From Deltaproteobacteria bacterium (GTDB taxonomy: Bacteria; Desulfobacterota; B13-G15; RBG-16-54-18): a stretch of DNA of 52,237 bases. Made by a program: the position numbers and the translations under genes. Shown one piece after another: positions 8,147-18,312 of this stretch (position 1 is the stretch's first letter; each line of letters starts with the position of its first letter). Location: NCBI GenBank assembly GCA_019308925.1, contig JAFDHG010000005.1:1-52237 (forward strand). Direction: 5' to 3'. The notes below the pieces were generated by a model. The model made no database searches. It was not told the origin of the DNA and saw nothing but the letters and a program-made list of their open reading frames with translations.

Positions 8147-8382
8147 CTGAAAGAAAGACCCTGTACCTGGGACACGGCAAGAACTCACTTTGGGATTGGG
8201 ATGAGGGGATGACACCTTAATGAGAAGCTAGAGTCCTTAAGTATCTTCGGGTTTCCCTGTTTTTCTCTTAGAGACCGCCTTTGGAGAAACAGGATCAGTT
8301 ATGCCCTGTTTGGCTAGAGGAGGTGGCAAAGGTTTCTTTGCCACGTGTCAAGAAAGATTCTATGATTTAAAAGGAGGAAGAA
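8147..8382. other. Intergenic region between acuC and acs
   Basis: No gene is supported here. The only clear structure is an imperfect inverted repeat, CCTGTTTTTCTC near 8258 against GAGAAACAGG near 8284. It may be a weak hairpin, but no adjacent gene end makes its role obvious. Confidence 0.4.
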
Positions 8383-8404
8383 GGAGGGGGTTGAAACCCC
8401 CTCC
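8383..8404 (-). terminator. Rho-independent terminator of acs
   Basis: GGAGGGGG (8383-8390) and CCCCCTCC (8397-8404) form a perfect 8-bp GC-rich stem with a 6-base loop. On the minus strand it is followed by TTCTTCCTCCTTTT. It begins 16 bases after the acs stop. Confidence 0.8.
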
Positions 8405-8419
8405 ACGGTTATTGCATTC

Positions 8420-10396
8420 TTACTTCCTTCCTGCGACGAGGTTATCGACCACTGAGGGGTCAGCCAGGGTAGAGGTATCGCCCAGCTCATCAATGGCGCC
8501 CTCGGCAATCTTGCGCAGGATTCGCCTCATGATCTTTCCGCTCCGTGTCTTGGGCAGACCGTCGGCAAACTGAAGCTTGTCGGGTGTGGCTATCGGTCCA
8601 ATGATCGTCCTCACATGGGTACGGAGTTCCTTGAGGAGGTCATCGCTCTTCTGAACACCGGTTTTCAACGTCACAAAGGCGTAGATACCCTGCCCCTTAA
8701 TCTCATGCGGATAGCCGATGACTGCCGCTTCAGCAACTTTATCATGGGCAACCAGGGCACTCTCGACCTCAGCAGTGCCGATTCTATGCCCTGAGACATT
8801 GATGACGTCGTCGATCCGGCCCAGGAGCCAGTGGTAGCCGTCGACATCGCGCCTGCAACCATCACCGGAGAAGTAGTAGCCCTTGAACATGCTGAAGTAG
8901 GTCTCTCTGAAGCGCTGCTTGTCAGGATCATTCCAGAAACCACGCAGCATCCCCGGCCACGGCCTTGCTATGCACAGGGAACCACCCTCATCGGCTTCAC
9001 ACTCGGAGCCATCTTCTCTGAGGATTTTCGTCTCTACACCGAAGAACGGGAAGGTAGCTGATCCGGGCTTCAGCGGTGTTACGGGCAACGGAGTGATAAG
9101 GAATCCACCGGTCTCGGTCTGCCACCAGGTATCGATGATCGGGCACTTTTCCTTTCCTACATTTTTGTAGTACCAGATCCATGCCTCGGGGTTGATGGGC
9201 TCGCCCACGGAGCCGAGGATCTTGAGAGAGGACATATCTCTCTTTTTCGTCCATTCCTCCCCCTCTCTCATCAGGGCCCGTATGGCGGTAGGTGCGGTGT
9301 AGAACTGGGTGACCTTCCACCGCTCAACGATTTCCCAGAACCTGTCGGGTTCGGGGTAGGTCGGAACACTCTCGAATTCCAGGCTGGTCGTACCCAAGGC
9401 GAGCGGTCCATAGACGATGTAGCTGTGCCCGGTGACCCATCCGATGTCAGCGGTACAGTACCATACGTCTTCTTCCTTGATGTCGAAACAATACTTAAGG
9501 GTTGACACGCAGTAAAGAAGATATCCTGCTGTCGTGTGGACGACCCCTTTCGGCTTGCCCGTGCTTCCACTGGTGTACAGAATAAAAAGCACATCCTCAG
9601 CATCCATCTGCTCGGGTTCGCAGACAGGAGTGATGTCATCTTTTGCCATTTCCTCGTGCCACCACACATCTCTGCCTTCCTTCATGGGCACATCGATCCC
9701 CATCCGGTTGACAACTATTGCCGTCTCCACCATGGGGCATTCTTCCATGGCCTTATCGGCGCTGGCCTTGCTGTTGACGGTCTTACCACTTCTCCAGTAG
9801 CCGTCACATGTAATGAGGACCCGTGATTCGCAATCCTGCACCCGGTCCCTCAGGGCCTCGGCACTGAACCCTCCAAACACTACGCTGTGGATAGCGCCGA
9901 TGCGTGCACAGGCCAGCATTGCAATGGGGAGCTCCGGAATCATCGGCAGATAGATGGAGACCCGATCTCCCTTCTTGACCCCATCCTTCTTGAGGACGTT
10001 GGCGAATTTGCAGACCTCTTCGTAGAGTTCCTTGTAGGTATAGGTCTTGCTGTCATCCAAGGGTTCACCCTGAAAAATGAGAGCGACTTTGTCACCACGC
10101 TTCTCGAGGTGTCGATCGAGACAGTTATAGGCAATGTTGAGTTTCCCTCCCTTGAACCACTGAATGTCCAACGTATCGAAACTCCATTCCCAGACCTTAT
10201 CCCACTTCTTGTACCAGTCGAGCATTTCCGCCTGCTCCGCCCAGAACCCCTCCGGATCGTCAAGGGACCGTTGGTACATCTTTTTGTACTCATCCATGCT
10301 CTTGATATACGCCCGGTCAACAATCCCTTTAGGCGGAGGAAATACACGTGTTTCCTCCAACATCGTTTTCATTCCTTTGCTCTTTTCTTCCGCCAT
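8420..10396 (-). CDS. acs: Acetyl-CoA synthetase (AMP-forming)
   Basis: Converts acetate, ATP and CoA to acetyl-CoA. The 658-residue protein has the usual Acs length. It shows the N-terminal Acs domain ([20 protein letters not shown]), [26 protein letters not shown] and [31 protein letters not shown] near residue 621 carries the intact catalytic and acetylatable lysine. The start is ATG 10396 with GGAGG 8 bases upstream. It has its own promoter (TTGACA-17-TATCTT) and a strong terminator, so it is a single-gene unit between acuC and an OFA transporter. It is a plausible AcuC target. Confidence 0.95.
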   Translation of the reverse strand: MAEEKSKGMKTMLEETRVFPPPKGIVDRAYIKSMDEYKKMYQRSLDDPEGFWAEQAEMLDWYKKWDKVWEWSFDTLDIQWFKGGKLNIAYNCLDRHLEKRGDKVALIFQGEPLDDSKTYTYKELYEEVCKFANVLKKDGVKKGDRVSIYLPMIPELPIAMLACARIGAIHSVVFGGFSAEALRDRVQDCESRVLITCDGYWRSGKTVNSKASADKAMEECPMVETAIVVNRMGIDVPMKEGRDVWWHEEMAKDDITPVCEPEQMDAEDVLFILYTSGSTGKPKGVVHTTAGYLLYCVSTLKYCFDIKEEDVWYCTADIGWVTGHSYIVYGPLALGTTSLEFESVPTYPEPDRFWEIVERWKVTQFYTAPTAIRALMREGEEWTKKRDMSSLKILGSVGEPINPEAWIWYYKNVGKEKCPIIDTWWQTETGGFLITPLPVTPLKPGSATFPFFGVETKILREDGSECEADEGGSLCIARPWPGMLRGFWNDPDKQRFRETYFSMFKGYYFSGDGCRRDVDGYHWLLGRIDDVINVSGHRIGTAEVESALVAHDKVAEAAVIGYPHEIKGQGIYAFVTLKTGVQKSDDLLKELRTHVRTIIGPIATPDKLQFADGLPKTRSGKIMRRILRKIAEGAIDELGDTSTLADPSVVDNLVAGRK

Positions 10397-10438
10397 TACC
10401 AAAACCTCCTTTACTGTTCTAACATATTGTTTTTGTGA

Positions 10439-10467
10439 AAGATATTGCTTTTGCTCTTGCTTGTCAA
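10439..10467 (-). promoter_or_regulatory. Promoter of acs
   Basis: Minus strand TTGACA (10467-10462), 17 bases, TATCTT (10444-10439), about 43 bases before the acs ATG. Confidence 0.6.
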
Positions 10468-10503
10468 TGCTTGACCTCGTTGAGACATAACCTCTATGGC
10501 CCC

Positions 10504-11775
10504 CTACTTTTTAGTTTTAGCCGCAGACATTCTGGCTCCCAATATCAAGGCAAGGGCAGCCCCAACAAGGAGCATTATACCGGCTGTTATGAAAGAGGAG
10601 TTAAAACTGCCGGTACTGGCCTTTAGCATCTGGGATAAACGACCCATAACAAACCCACCAACACCCCAGGCGGTAAAAACTATTCCATAGTTGATGCCAA
10701 AGTTTTTTAGTCCCCAGAGATCCTTTGTGGCTGAGGGGAAGAGGGACAGATTTGTTCCATAATTGAAACCGATAAAGGTAGTCAGCAAAATGAGCATGAC
10801 GACAGCTGATTTCTCAACACCCATGCCCATAATAGGTATGGCAGCAAACATCAATACGGCTTGAAAAGTGAGCATAATGAAAAGGGTAAGAGTACGACCG
10901 ATTTTATCCGAGAGAATTCCAGCTATAACACGCCCACCGGCGTTTCCAATTGCCAAAATGGCAACAACCAGAAACGCCAACTCCCCCATGCTCTTTTTCG
11001 CCATCCCGGCAACACTTGCAATTACCATCAGCCCGGCACCTGCCCCAATAAAATAGGCAAACCACAACATATAAAATGTAGGGGTCGTCATCATCTGTAA
11101 AGGGGTGTACTCGTTCTGAACCGAAACCTTTTTTGCTACTTTGCCGCTACTTGGGTTTGCGCCTTTCGGCACATAGCCTGGAGGGGGATTGATGAGAATC
11201 ATTGAGAGTCCACCCACGACAATAAGGAAGGCAATTCCAAAAAACATCATCGTATTTTGTAGCCCCCAAACTCCAAGGAGGTAATTTGACAGGGGTGCAA
11301 TGTAGACGGATGCAAGACCAAAACCAGCAACGACCAATCCGGCAATCAGGCCTGTTTTCTCTGGGGGAAACCACTTAAGGGCAGGTGGGGTAGCGGAGGC
11401 GTAAGCGAAAGCTATACCGGTGCCCACTAGAAGACCAAACCCAAGGATCCAGATGATATAGCTTGTAGACTGAGATATCAAGATAAAGCCCAGGCCGACC
11501 ATAATGCCACCCATCAATGCTGTTGTCCTGGGGCCAATTTTATCCTGGATCTTTCCACCAAGAATCATCAGAAAGGCGAATACAAGGCAGCATACAGCGT
11601 AGGGGTCATTAAGGGATGCAATATCCCACTGGAAGCCCCCTTCTGCACCTGAATCGATGGACTCTTTGATTGCACCTTTAAAAATACTCCAGGTATAGAG
11701 GATCCCCAAGGCAAGGTTAATTCCTGTACCGGCAAAGGTGACAGACCAACCACGATTTTTTACTTGTTCAGCCAT
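10504..11775 (-). CDS. MFS transporter, OFA (oxalate/formate antiporter) family
   Basis: A 12-helix major facilitator protein of about 423 residues. The first helix [18 protein letters not shown] and the following segments are typical of the OFA family, which exchanges small carboxylates. An MFS-type GGxxxDKIGRT-like segment ([10 protein letters not shown]) lies in the second half. The ATG at 11775 is preceded by GAGGAGGAGG; a longer frame upstream lacks such a signal. It has its own promoter and lies just upstream of acs, so acetate, formate or another short carboxylate is a reasonable guess. The real substrate cannot be read from sequence. Confidence 0.85.
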   Translation of the reverse strand: MAEQVKNRGWSVTFAGTGINLALGILYTWSIFKGAIKESIDSGAEGGFQWDIASLNDPYAVCCLVFAFLMILGGKIQDKIGPRTTALMGGIMVGLGFILISQSTSYIIWILGFGLLVGTGIAFAYASATPPALKWFPPEKTGLIAGLVVAGFGLASVYIAPLSNYLLGVWGLQNTMMFFGIAFLIVVGGLSMILINPPPGYVPKGANPSSGKVAKKVSVQNEYTPLQMMTTPTFYMLWFAYFIGAGAGLMVIASVAGMAKKSMGELAFLVVAILAIGNAGGRVIAGILSDKIGRTLTLFIMLTFQAVLMFAAIPIMGMGVEKSAVVMLILLTTFIGFNYGTNLSLFPSATKDLWGLKNFGINYGIVFTAWGVGGFVMGRLSQMLKASTGSFNSSFITAGIMLLVGAALALILGARMSAAKTKK

Positions 11776-11858
11776 TTTCCTCCTCCTCTCTATCTTATGA
11801 AAACTACAACTACTAGATATCGTGTTTGCTTGTCGGTAGTTTGTTACTAATTTCACAA

Positions 11859-11887
11859 TCTATAACATACCCATATATTGTTGTCAA
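11859..11887 (-). promoter_or_regulatory. Promoter of the OFA transporter gene
   Basis: Minus strand TTGACA (11887-11882), 17 bases, TATAGA (11864-11859). It gives a leader of about 75 bases. Confidence 0.6.
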
Positions 11888-12088
11888 GTACTTACAGGAC
11901 CTTCCCCATTTTTCCCAAAAAGGGGAGTTTGGGAGGGGCTACACTGTTTGGATGAAATAATGCCTATTTTAGAGTTCATAAAAATGCACCCTCCATCCTC
12001 ATCACCGACAAGGGGGCATTCGGCTAAAAATCTCCAAACCCAGGATCCGTTGACACAGCAAGGGGTTAATGATACTTTTGAGGACGTT

Positions 12089-13387
12089 ATGCGAGATCTC
12101 AGCTTGGACTTTCAGCTGGACCATCTGGCGAACGGTTTGAAGATCTTGACCCTGGAGGATCCATCTCATCCGATCGTATCCTACCAAATACACTTTGCCA
12201 CAGGTTCCAGGAACGAGAAGACCGGGATCACCGGCATCTCCCATCTCTTTGAACACATGATGTTCAGAGGCTCCAAGGAGTTAGGTCCCGAAGAGTTCGC
12301 GCGCATCATTCAGGCCAATGGTGGGACCCTCAATGCCTTCACCACTGTGGATAACACCACCTATTTCGAAAACCTCCCCGCCGATAAATTGGAGCTGGCC
12401 ATCAAGTTGGAGGCCGAGAGGCTTGAAAACCTCCGCCTAACCCAAGAAAACCTGGATGCTGAGAGGGAGGTAGTCAGAAGTGAGCGAAAGTTGCGGAGCG
12501 TCAACTCCCCCTTTGGTCTCCTAATAGAGCAACTCTTCGCCATCGCCTTTGACCTACACCCCTATCAATGGCCGGTGATCGGCTGGGATCACGACCTTAG
12601 GCGATTGACCTTGGATGACTGCCTGCAATATTACCGAAGGGGGTATGCCCCCAATAACGCAGTGGTGGTCATCATCGGTGATTTTCTAAGAGAAGAGGCC
12701 TTGACCTTGGTCGATAAGTACTACGGCCATCTCAAACCCCAAGCCCCTTTGGAGCAAGTCCCAGCTCAGGAGAGGCCCCAGAGGGGGGAGAGGCGCTCCA
12801 TATACAAAAAGGTATCTCAGCTGGAGGCCTTTTTCGCCGGGTTTCACGTCCCTGGGATCAAAGACCCCGACATCTTCCCCTTGCTCGCCCTCAGTAATAT
12901 CCTCTCCTATGGGAGATCTTCCCGTTTTTATCTGCGCTTTGTCAAGACCGGCAAGGCCGTGGAGGCCAAGGTGGAGGCAGAGCCCCCACCCTTTTGGCCC
13001 ATGGATCCGGGACTGCTGCAGGTATATGCCATAGCGGCGCCTGGAGTGGAGATAGAGGCCTTGGAGAAAGAGATATGGGGGGCCATCGAAGAGATAAAAA
13101 ATGGGGAATTTGAGGAAGAGGAGCTCGCCAAGGCCAAAAGGGGGCTGGAGGCCTCTTTCATCATGGGGCTGCAGTCCATCTTTTTCAGGGGTTTGGCAGG
13201 GGGGCTCTATGAGATAAAGGCAGGGGGCTGGGGGATGGTCAACAACTTGCTAAAAGAGTATAAAGGAGTAACTAAGGAAGATGTCCAGAGGGTGGCCCAG
13301 AGATATCTGAAGGAGGATAACAGGACGGTTGTCACATTGGAACCCATTACCCCGGAGGAGAACGAACTCTTAGGGGCGGTGGAATAG
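12089..13387 (+). CDS. M16 zinc peptidase, catalytic member
   Basis: An insulinase/processing-peptidase-like protein. The inverted zinc motif HxxEH is present as HLFEHMMFRGS about 54 residues from this start, and an ENLDAEREVVRSE segment downstream supplies the third zinc-ligand region. The chosen ATG (12089) has GAGG 5 bases upstream and gives a normal 432 residues. The frame stays open to a TTG at 11948 with GGAGG 11 bases upstream. The extra 47 residues there look non-conserved and Pro/Ser-rich, so the longer start is less likely. It pairs with the zinc-motif-less M16 protein downstream. No signal peptide is evident. Confidence 0.88.
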   Translation: MRDLSLDFQLDHLANGLKILTLEDPSHPIVSYQIHFATGSRNEKTGITGISHLFEHMMFRGSKELGPEEFARIIQANGGTLNAFTTVDNTTYFENLPADKLELAIKLEAERLENLRLTQENLDAEREVVRSERKLRSVNSPFGLLIEQLFAIAFDLHPYQWPVIGWDHDLRRLTLDDCLQYYRRGYAPNNAVVVIIGDFLREEALTLVDKYYGHLKPQAPLEQVPAQERPQRGERRSIYKKVSQLEAFFAGFHVPGIKDPDIFPLLALSNILSYGRSSRFYLRFVKTGKAVEAKVEAEPPPFWPMDPGLLQVYAIAAPGVEIEALEKEIWGAIEEIKNGEFEEEELAKAKRGLEASFIMGLQSIFFRGLAGGLYEIKAGGWGMVNNLLKEYKGVTKEDVQRVAQRYLKEDNRTVVTLEPITPEENELLGAVE

Positions 13388-13448
13388 AGGATGTTGCTCT
13401 TCTCCAATTTAGTTGGTGGTATTGAAAGGATTCAAGGGATCAAGGATT

Positions 13449-13598
13449 CAAGGGGTCAAGGATTCCAGTGGTCAAGTGAAATATACTCGAATCGCTCGGC
13501 TGTCTTCGACCCTGAGACTTCGGCGTGAGCTCAGTCGAACGCTCAGACCGAAGGGAGTTCGCCGCAAGCCCTTGAATCCTGGAATCCTAGAACCCTTC
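13449..13598. repeat. MITE-like nested inverted repeat
   Basis: The 231-base gap between the two M16 genes holds tandem GGATTCAAGG/GGGTCAAGG-type units. AGGATTCCAGTGGTCAAG (13459-13476) is matched in inverted form at 13571-13588 (15 of 18), and the similarity extends to about 28 bases per arm. Inside lies a second inverted pair, TTCGACCCTGAG against CTCAGTCGAA. Such nested palindromes without a gene resemble REP/MITE elements. Confidence 0.6.
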
Positions 13599-13618
13599 AT
13601 TTTGAATAGGAACGAAAA

Positions 13619-15016
13619 GTGTTTCCTTTGCAAGAATCGAACATAAAAAAGTTGCGTCTCCCCAATGGCCTAACGGTGATGAGCTTGGAATATCGCAGGT
13701 TACCTTTGGTCCATATCACATTGATGATAAAGAGGGGGGCTGAGAGGGATCCCGAGGGAAAAGAGGGTCTGGCTGACCTTACCGCCGAGATGTTGACCCT
13801 CGGCACAAAGGGGAGGGACAGCCAGGGGCTGGCCCTGGAGATGGAAAGGTTGGGGGCGAGGTATTCCGCCAGTTCTGGTTGGGACGCCTCTTTTTTGGAG
13901 ACCTTGGGGCTATCAGGGGATTTTACTACTTTGATGGACTTGTTGGGCGATATGCTCCTGAGGCCCGCCTTTTCGCAGCAGGAGATGGGGCAATCCCAGC
14001 AGAGGAGGATCTCCCGCTTGATCCAACAGCGGGACCAGACAGAGGTCATCGCCGACGAAATGATCATCCAGCACCTCCTAGTAGGGACCCCTTATGCACA
14101 TCCCACCTACGGTACCATCCCCTCCCTCCAGGGTTTGGAGGAAGGAGACCCCAGGTCTTTTTATCTCCGTCGTTATTCCCCTGGAGATACTGTACTGCTG
14201 GTGGTCGGCGATATCAGCCCAGAGGAGATATCAAAGGAGGCCGAGGGCCTCTTTGGGGGGTGGAAGGCCGAGGGGGGGGTTGACGATCAGATACCAACAC
14301 CTGCAAGACCCCAGGGGAGGAGGATAATCGTGGTGGACCGTCCTGACCTTACCCAGAGTCAGATAAGGCTGGGCCTGCTGGGGATCAATAGAAAAGATGA
14401 AGATTATATCCCTTTCAAGGTGATGAACTATATCTTCGGTGGGGGGGGATTCTCCTCCCGGCTAATGCAGCGGATAAGGGCCGAGAAGGGATACACCTAT
14501 GGTGTCACAAGCTCATTTAAGGCCGGCCGCATAGATGGGCCCTTTATCATCTCCACCTTTACCCCGACAGCCAATACCCTGTCAGTAATAGAGGAGATCC
14601 TAAAGATGATGGGGGAGTTTATCAAGGAGGGGACAAGGGCCCAGGAGCTTGAGGAAGCGAAGAACTATTTCATGGGGAGCTTCCCCTTGAAGTTGGAGAC
14701 CCCTGGGCAGATGGCCAAGGAGATCCTGGAACTGGAGCTTTACGATATCCCCTTCGATTATCTCTCCTGTTACCAGGAGGCCATCAAGCAGGTCACCCTA
14801 GAGGAGGTCAACAAGCTGGCCTGCACCTATCTCCATCCAGAAGACCTCATCATTGTAGTAGTGGGCAGGGCCGAGGACTTCCTGGAGCCACTGCGAAATT
14901 TTGGCGAGGTAGAGCTCATCGAATACTCTGAGGTGACAGGGGTTGGCCTTTCTCCAATACCTTCAAACAGACATCTACCACTTGCGGGTCGTATAGCCTT
15001 CCCCTCCCCTGGCTGA
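13619..15016 (+). CDS. M16 peptidase-like protein without the zinc motif
   Basis: A 465-residue M16-fold protein. The position of HxxEH reads GLADLTAEML, so the zinc ligands are missing. The substrate-binding R..Y segment RAEKGYTYGV near residue 290 is kept. This is the pattern of the non-catalytic partner in two-protein M16 peptidases, which would dimerise with the upstream gene product. The start is GTG with a modest SD (AGGA). The natural family end seems to be near ELIEY. Here the frame reads on about 27 residues and overlaps the convergent HD-GYP gene by 101 bases. Confidence 0.85.
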   Translation: MFPLQESNIKKLRLPNGLTVMSLEYRRLPLVHITLMIKRGAERDPEGKEGLADLTAEMLTLGTKGRDSQGLALEMERLGARYSASSGWDASFLETLGLSGDFTTLMDLLGDMLLRPAFSQQEMGQSQQRRISRLIQQRDQTEVIADEMIIQHLLVGTPYAHPTYGTIPSLQGLEEGDPRSFYLRRYSPGDTVLLVVGDISPEEISKEAEGLFGGWKAEGGVDDQIPTPARPQGRRIIVVDRPDLTQSQIRLGLLGINRKDEDYIPFKVMNYIFGGGGFSSRLMQRIRAEKGYTYGVTSSFKAGRIDGPFIISTFTPTANTLSVIEEILKMMGEFIKEGTRAQELEEAKNYFMGSFPLKLETPGQMAKEILELELYDIPFDYLSCYQEAIKQVTLEEVNKLACTYLHPEDLIIVVVGRAEDFLEPLRNFGEVELIEYSEVTGVGLSPIPSNRHLPLAGRIAFPSPG

Positions 15017-18000
15017 GTTCCTCCATGGTCTCTTCCAGGCTAAAGGCAGGACGGTAGGGACGATGGTGGGTCATCGCATCCACTACATCGGCCACTGCCA
15101 TGATACGGGCCTCAAGGGTGATCTCCTCCCCTTTCAAACCCTGCGGATAGCCCGAGCCATCCATCCGCTCATGGTGTTGGAGGGTGATCTGGGACACTGG
15201 CCAGGGGAAATCGATCTCCTTGAGGATATCGTAACCCTCTTGAGGGTGCATCCGTATCATGGTCATCTCCAGTTCAGTGAGCCTCCCGGGCTTGACCAAG
15301 ATCTCCACTGGTACGGCCATTTTGCCGATATCATGGAGGATGCCAGATATATAGATCCCCGTGACCTCCTCTTCGGGAAACCCCATCATGCGGGCCATGG
15401 CCGTCGCGAGTCTTGCCACCCCGGCCGAATGACCGCTGGTATAGGGATCCCTATTCTCAATGACCTTTGATAAGGCCTCAGCAGTGCCGAAGAAGCTCCT
15501 ATTCAATGCCTCTTCATACTCCAATAAGGCCTTTTGAGTCTCTTTCTCCTGGGTCATATCTTGATAGATGCCGAAGGCCCCCTGAATAACATTATCCTTA
15601 TTGCGGGAGGGGGTGCCGCTCACCAGCAAATAGTGTTTCTGGCCTGTCAAGTCCGTCAGCACGGTCTCATAGACGGTCCCCTTCCCCTTCCACCTCTGTT
15701 TAAGGTGTCGGGCCAAGATCTTTTGGTTCTCTTCATCATAAAATGCACTGATGGGTTTTCCCTCAGGATGTGGATCCGCGAGGATCTCCTTCATCCTATC
15801 GTTGACAAAGCGGATAACCCCATTCCGGTCCACATAGGTAAAGCCATCGCTGGCCCCCTGCAAGATGATGCGCAGACGCTCCTCTGTCTTCCGAAGGGCC
15901 TCCTCAGCCTCTTTCTCTTCGGTGATGTCCCGATAAATGTGGACTATATAATCGAGTTTGCCATCGGAAGCATATGAGGGATAGGCCGTGGCCCTTGCCC
16001 AGATGCCCAGAGAGGGAAATTCAAGCTCGCATGGGGTAAGGGCCTTTTTCATCTTAATTCTCCAGAGGTGACAACGTTCTGTTCCGGCATGACTACAAGA
16101 GAGGGCTTCCTGACAACTTTTCCCGATGAGGTCTCTCGGTTCGACTCCGATCTTTCTTGCCATGGCCCAATTGACCCTCTTGATCCGCTCCTCGGCATCG
16201 GTCAAAAAGATTATCTCCTCAATGGTGTCAAAGGTGGACTCCCACTCCCGCTTGGCCCGTACAATGGCCTCCTCGATCCGCTTGCGCTCGGTGATGTCCC
16301 GGATGATACCCTGGTATGTCAGAACGCTTCCATCATTGGCCCGCCGTACACCCACATTGAACAGGCAGTCCATCTCTGTCCCATCCTTCTTACGTAACTT
16401 TACCTCGTAGTCCCTAACAAATCCCTTTTGTTCTATCTCCTTCTGAAACCTGCGTCCGTCTTTAGGATCAAAATATATTTGTCGTGCGTTCAATCCTGTC
16501 ATCTCTTCTCTGGTATAGCCAAACAGATCCAACATAGATTGGTTGGCGTCAATGAACTTGCCCTCTCGGGTGGTAATATAGATCGCGTCCCTGGACTGCT
16601 CGAAGAGGGTACGGTATCTCTCCTCACTCTCTTGCAGCGCTTCCTCGGCCCGCTTGCGCTCGGTGATGTCAATGTCTGCGCCTCTGTATCCAAGAAGGTT
16701 TCCTTTCTCATCGAGCATGGGAACTCCGCTCGTCGAGAGCCAGACTATTTTGCCGTCCTTGCGCACGTTCCGGTTCATGAATTCACGGAAAGGCTGCTTT
16801 TTGGCGAACACCTCAAAGGCCGCCTTCTTCAGTTCTTCCCGATCTTCAGGAGGGAATAGGTCATAAAAATGTTTTTTAAGTATTTCCTTAGGCTTATACC
16901 CTAGAATTTTCTCGACAACAGGACTCGCGTAAGTGTATTTTCCTTTAGTGTCGACCTCCCAAATCCACTCCAAAGCATTCTCTACGATATCTTTAAACCT
17001 TCTCTCACTCTTCTGCAGTTCGTGTTCAGCTTGTCTGCGCTCGGTAATATCCCTGATGGTGGCTATATAACCCCTTATCGATCCATCAGGTGATTTTATG
17101 GCCGATGTGACCGTCTCCACAGGAAAGATTGTGCCATCCTGACGGACAAACTCCCACTCTCCCCTGAAGGAACCAACCCTCTCAATTACTGGATAGGCAC
17201 TGTCTCCAAAAGCACGGAAGCTTTTATCTGATCGATGGATGATCCTTATTGATTTACCTTCAATTTCTCTTTTCTTATAGCCAAATAGATGGAGGAAGGC
17301 CTGATTGCAGGTGAGTACATTCCTTTCCTTATCCATTATCAAGATGGCATCAGTAGAACTCTCCACTAGCGTCCGGTATCTTTCTTCAGACTCCTTAAGC
17401 GCCTCCTCGGCCCGCTTGCGGTCGGTGATGTCACGAGCAATGCCCTGAACACCTATCAATTCTCCATTTCTGTCATGAATCCCGGTGGCGGTTAATTCCA
17501 ATGTAACTCTATGGCCATCTTTATGCACGATTTCAAAGTCAAACGGTTGTCTTAAAGACTTAACTGCGATTCTCTCCTTCATTTGTCCGAACACGAATCG
17601 TTGATATTCTGGCGCTATCAACTCACTCATATTCATTTTGAGTAATTTATCAAGAGGATAGCCCGTTATCCATTCAGCAGCTTTATTCCCAAAGATATAG
17701 TTCCCTTCCAAGTCCATATGGAAAATAATATCCTGCGTATTGTTAATTAGGTATTGAAGTTTCTCCTCAGATTCCCTAAGTTCCTCTTCTGCCTTCTTGC
17801 GCTCGGTGATGTCTCTCGTAATCGCAACAACTCCCACAACCTTTTCTCCTTTTTTAAAAAGAGAACCGTGAATTTCAAGGTTCAGCTTTTCACCATTTTT
17901 GGTATAAACTTCCACTTCAAAAGGGGGAACCTGTTGACCTGAAATTGTCTTGGCAAAAACAGAGAGCATCTTTGCAATGCTTGGGGGAGTGAACATCTTT

Positions 18001-18266
18001 AAAAGTTTAAGTCGTTTTCCAACAATCTCTTCTTCGGTATACCCTCCGACCTCTACTACCCTTTTGTTAATTTTGATGACCTTACCCGTAATATCAAGTA
18101 AAGCTATGCCGTCTTTGACACCGTCAAAAATCGCTTTTAACTCTTCTTCGGCATTCAACAATGCATCATCAGCCCGCTTGCCTGCCTGTTCGGCAGACAG
18201 GCGTTCGGAGATGTCCCCTATGGTGCCTTGCCTACGTTTGTTTATCTTTTTGGCAGCAACTTTCAT
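14916..18266 (-). CDS. Seven-PAS HD-GYP c-di-GMP phosphodiesterase
   Basis: An 1,116-residue sensor without membrane segments. Seven PAS modules, each ending in a D-I-T-E/D-R/K linker, occupy about residues 40-900. A C-terminal HD-GYP domain follows with HDIGKMAVP near 979 and HHERMDGSGYP, so c-di-GMP hydrolysis is predicted. The sixth PAS has a Cys cluster (CQEALSCSHAGTERC) that could bind a metal or sense redox state. Residues 23-29 (LSAEQAG) interrupt the usual linker DISER-KRADDAL and are encoded by a 23-bp palindrome (18182-18204), apparently an in-frame insertion. It lies 46 bases after a GGDEF gene, probably in one transcript. Confidence 0.9.
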   Translation of the reverse strand: MKVAAKKINKRRQGTIGDISERLSAEQAGKRADDALLNAEEELKAIFDGVKDGIALLDITGKVIKINKRVVEVGGYTEEEIVGKRLKLLKMFTPPSIAKMLSVFAKTISGQQVPPFEVEVYTKNGEKLNLEIHGSLFKKGEKVVGVVAITRDITERKKAEEELRESEEKLQYLINNTQDIIFHMDLEGNYIFGNKAAEWITGYPLDKLLKMNMSELIAPEYQRFVFGQMKERIAVKSLRQPFDFEIVHKDGHRVTLELTATGIHDRNGELIGVQGIARDITDRKRAEEALKESEERYRTLVESSTDAILIMDKERNVLTCNQAFLHLFGYKKREIEGKSIRIIHRSDKSFRAFGDSAYPVIERVGSFRGEWEFVRQDGTIFPVETVTSAIKSPDGSIRGYIATIRDITERRQAEHELQKSERRFKDIVENALEWIWEVDTKGKYTYASPVVEKILGYKPKEILKKHFYDLFPPEDREELKKAAFEVFAKKQPFREFMNRNVRKDGKIVWLSTSGVPMLDEKGNLLGYRGADIDITERKRAEEALQESEERYRTLFEQSRDAIYITTREGKFIDANQSMLDLFGYTREEMTGLNARQIYFDPKDGRRFQKEIEQKGFVRDYEVKLRKKDGTEMDCLFNVGVRRANDGSVLTYQGIIRDITERKRIEEAIVRAKREWESTFDTIEEIIFLTDAEERIKRVNWAMARKIGVEPRDLIGKSCQEALSCSHAGTERCHLWRIKMKKALTPCELEFPSLGIWARATAYPSYASDGKLDYIVHIYRDITEEKEAEEALRKTEERLRIILQGASDGFTYVDRNGVIRFVNDRMKEILADPHPEGKPISAFYDEENQKILARHLKQRWKGKGTVYETVLTDLTGQKHYLLVSGTPSRNKDNVIQGAFGIYQDMTQEKETQKALLEYEEALNRSFFGTAEALSKVIENRDPYTSGHSAGVARLATAMARMMGFPEEEVTGIYISGILHDIGKMAVPVEILVKPGRLTELEMTMIRMHPQEGYDILKEIDFPWPVSQITLQHHERMDGSGYPQGLKGEEITLEARIMAVADVVDAMTHHRPYRPAFSLEETMEELSQGRGRLYDPQVVDVCLKVLEKGQPLSPQSIR

Positions 18267-18312
18267 TCTTTTTTCCCTAAACCCTAATGAGGGCCTAAAT
18301 AACCATTACCAC

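Noticed and set aside
8301-8573. Plus-strand open frames between acuC and acs and over the acs end
   Set aside because: They cover the acs terminator and antisense coding sequence and have no supporting motif.
13413-13646. 77-codon open frame between the M16 genes
   Set aside because: It is built from the MITE-like repeat and shows no protein-like pattern.
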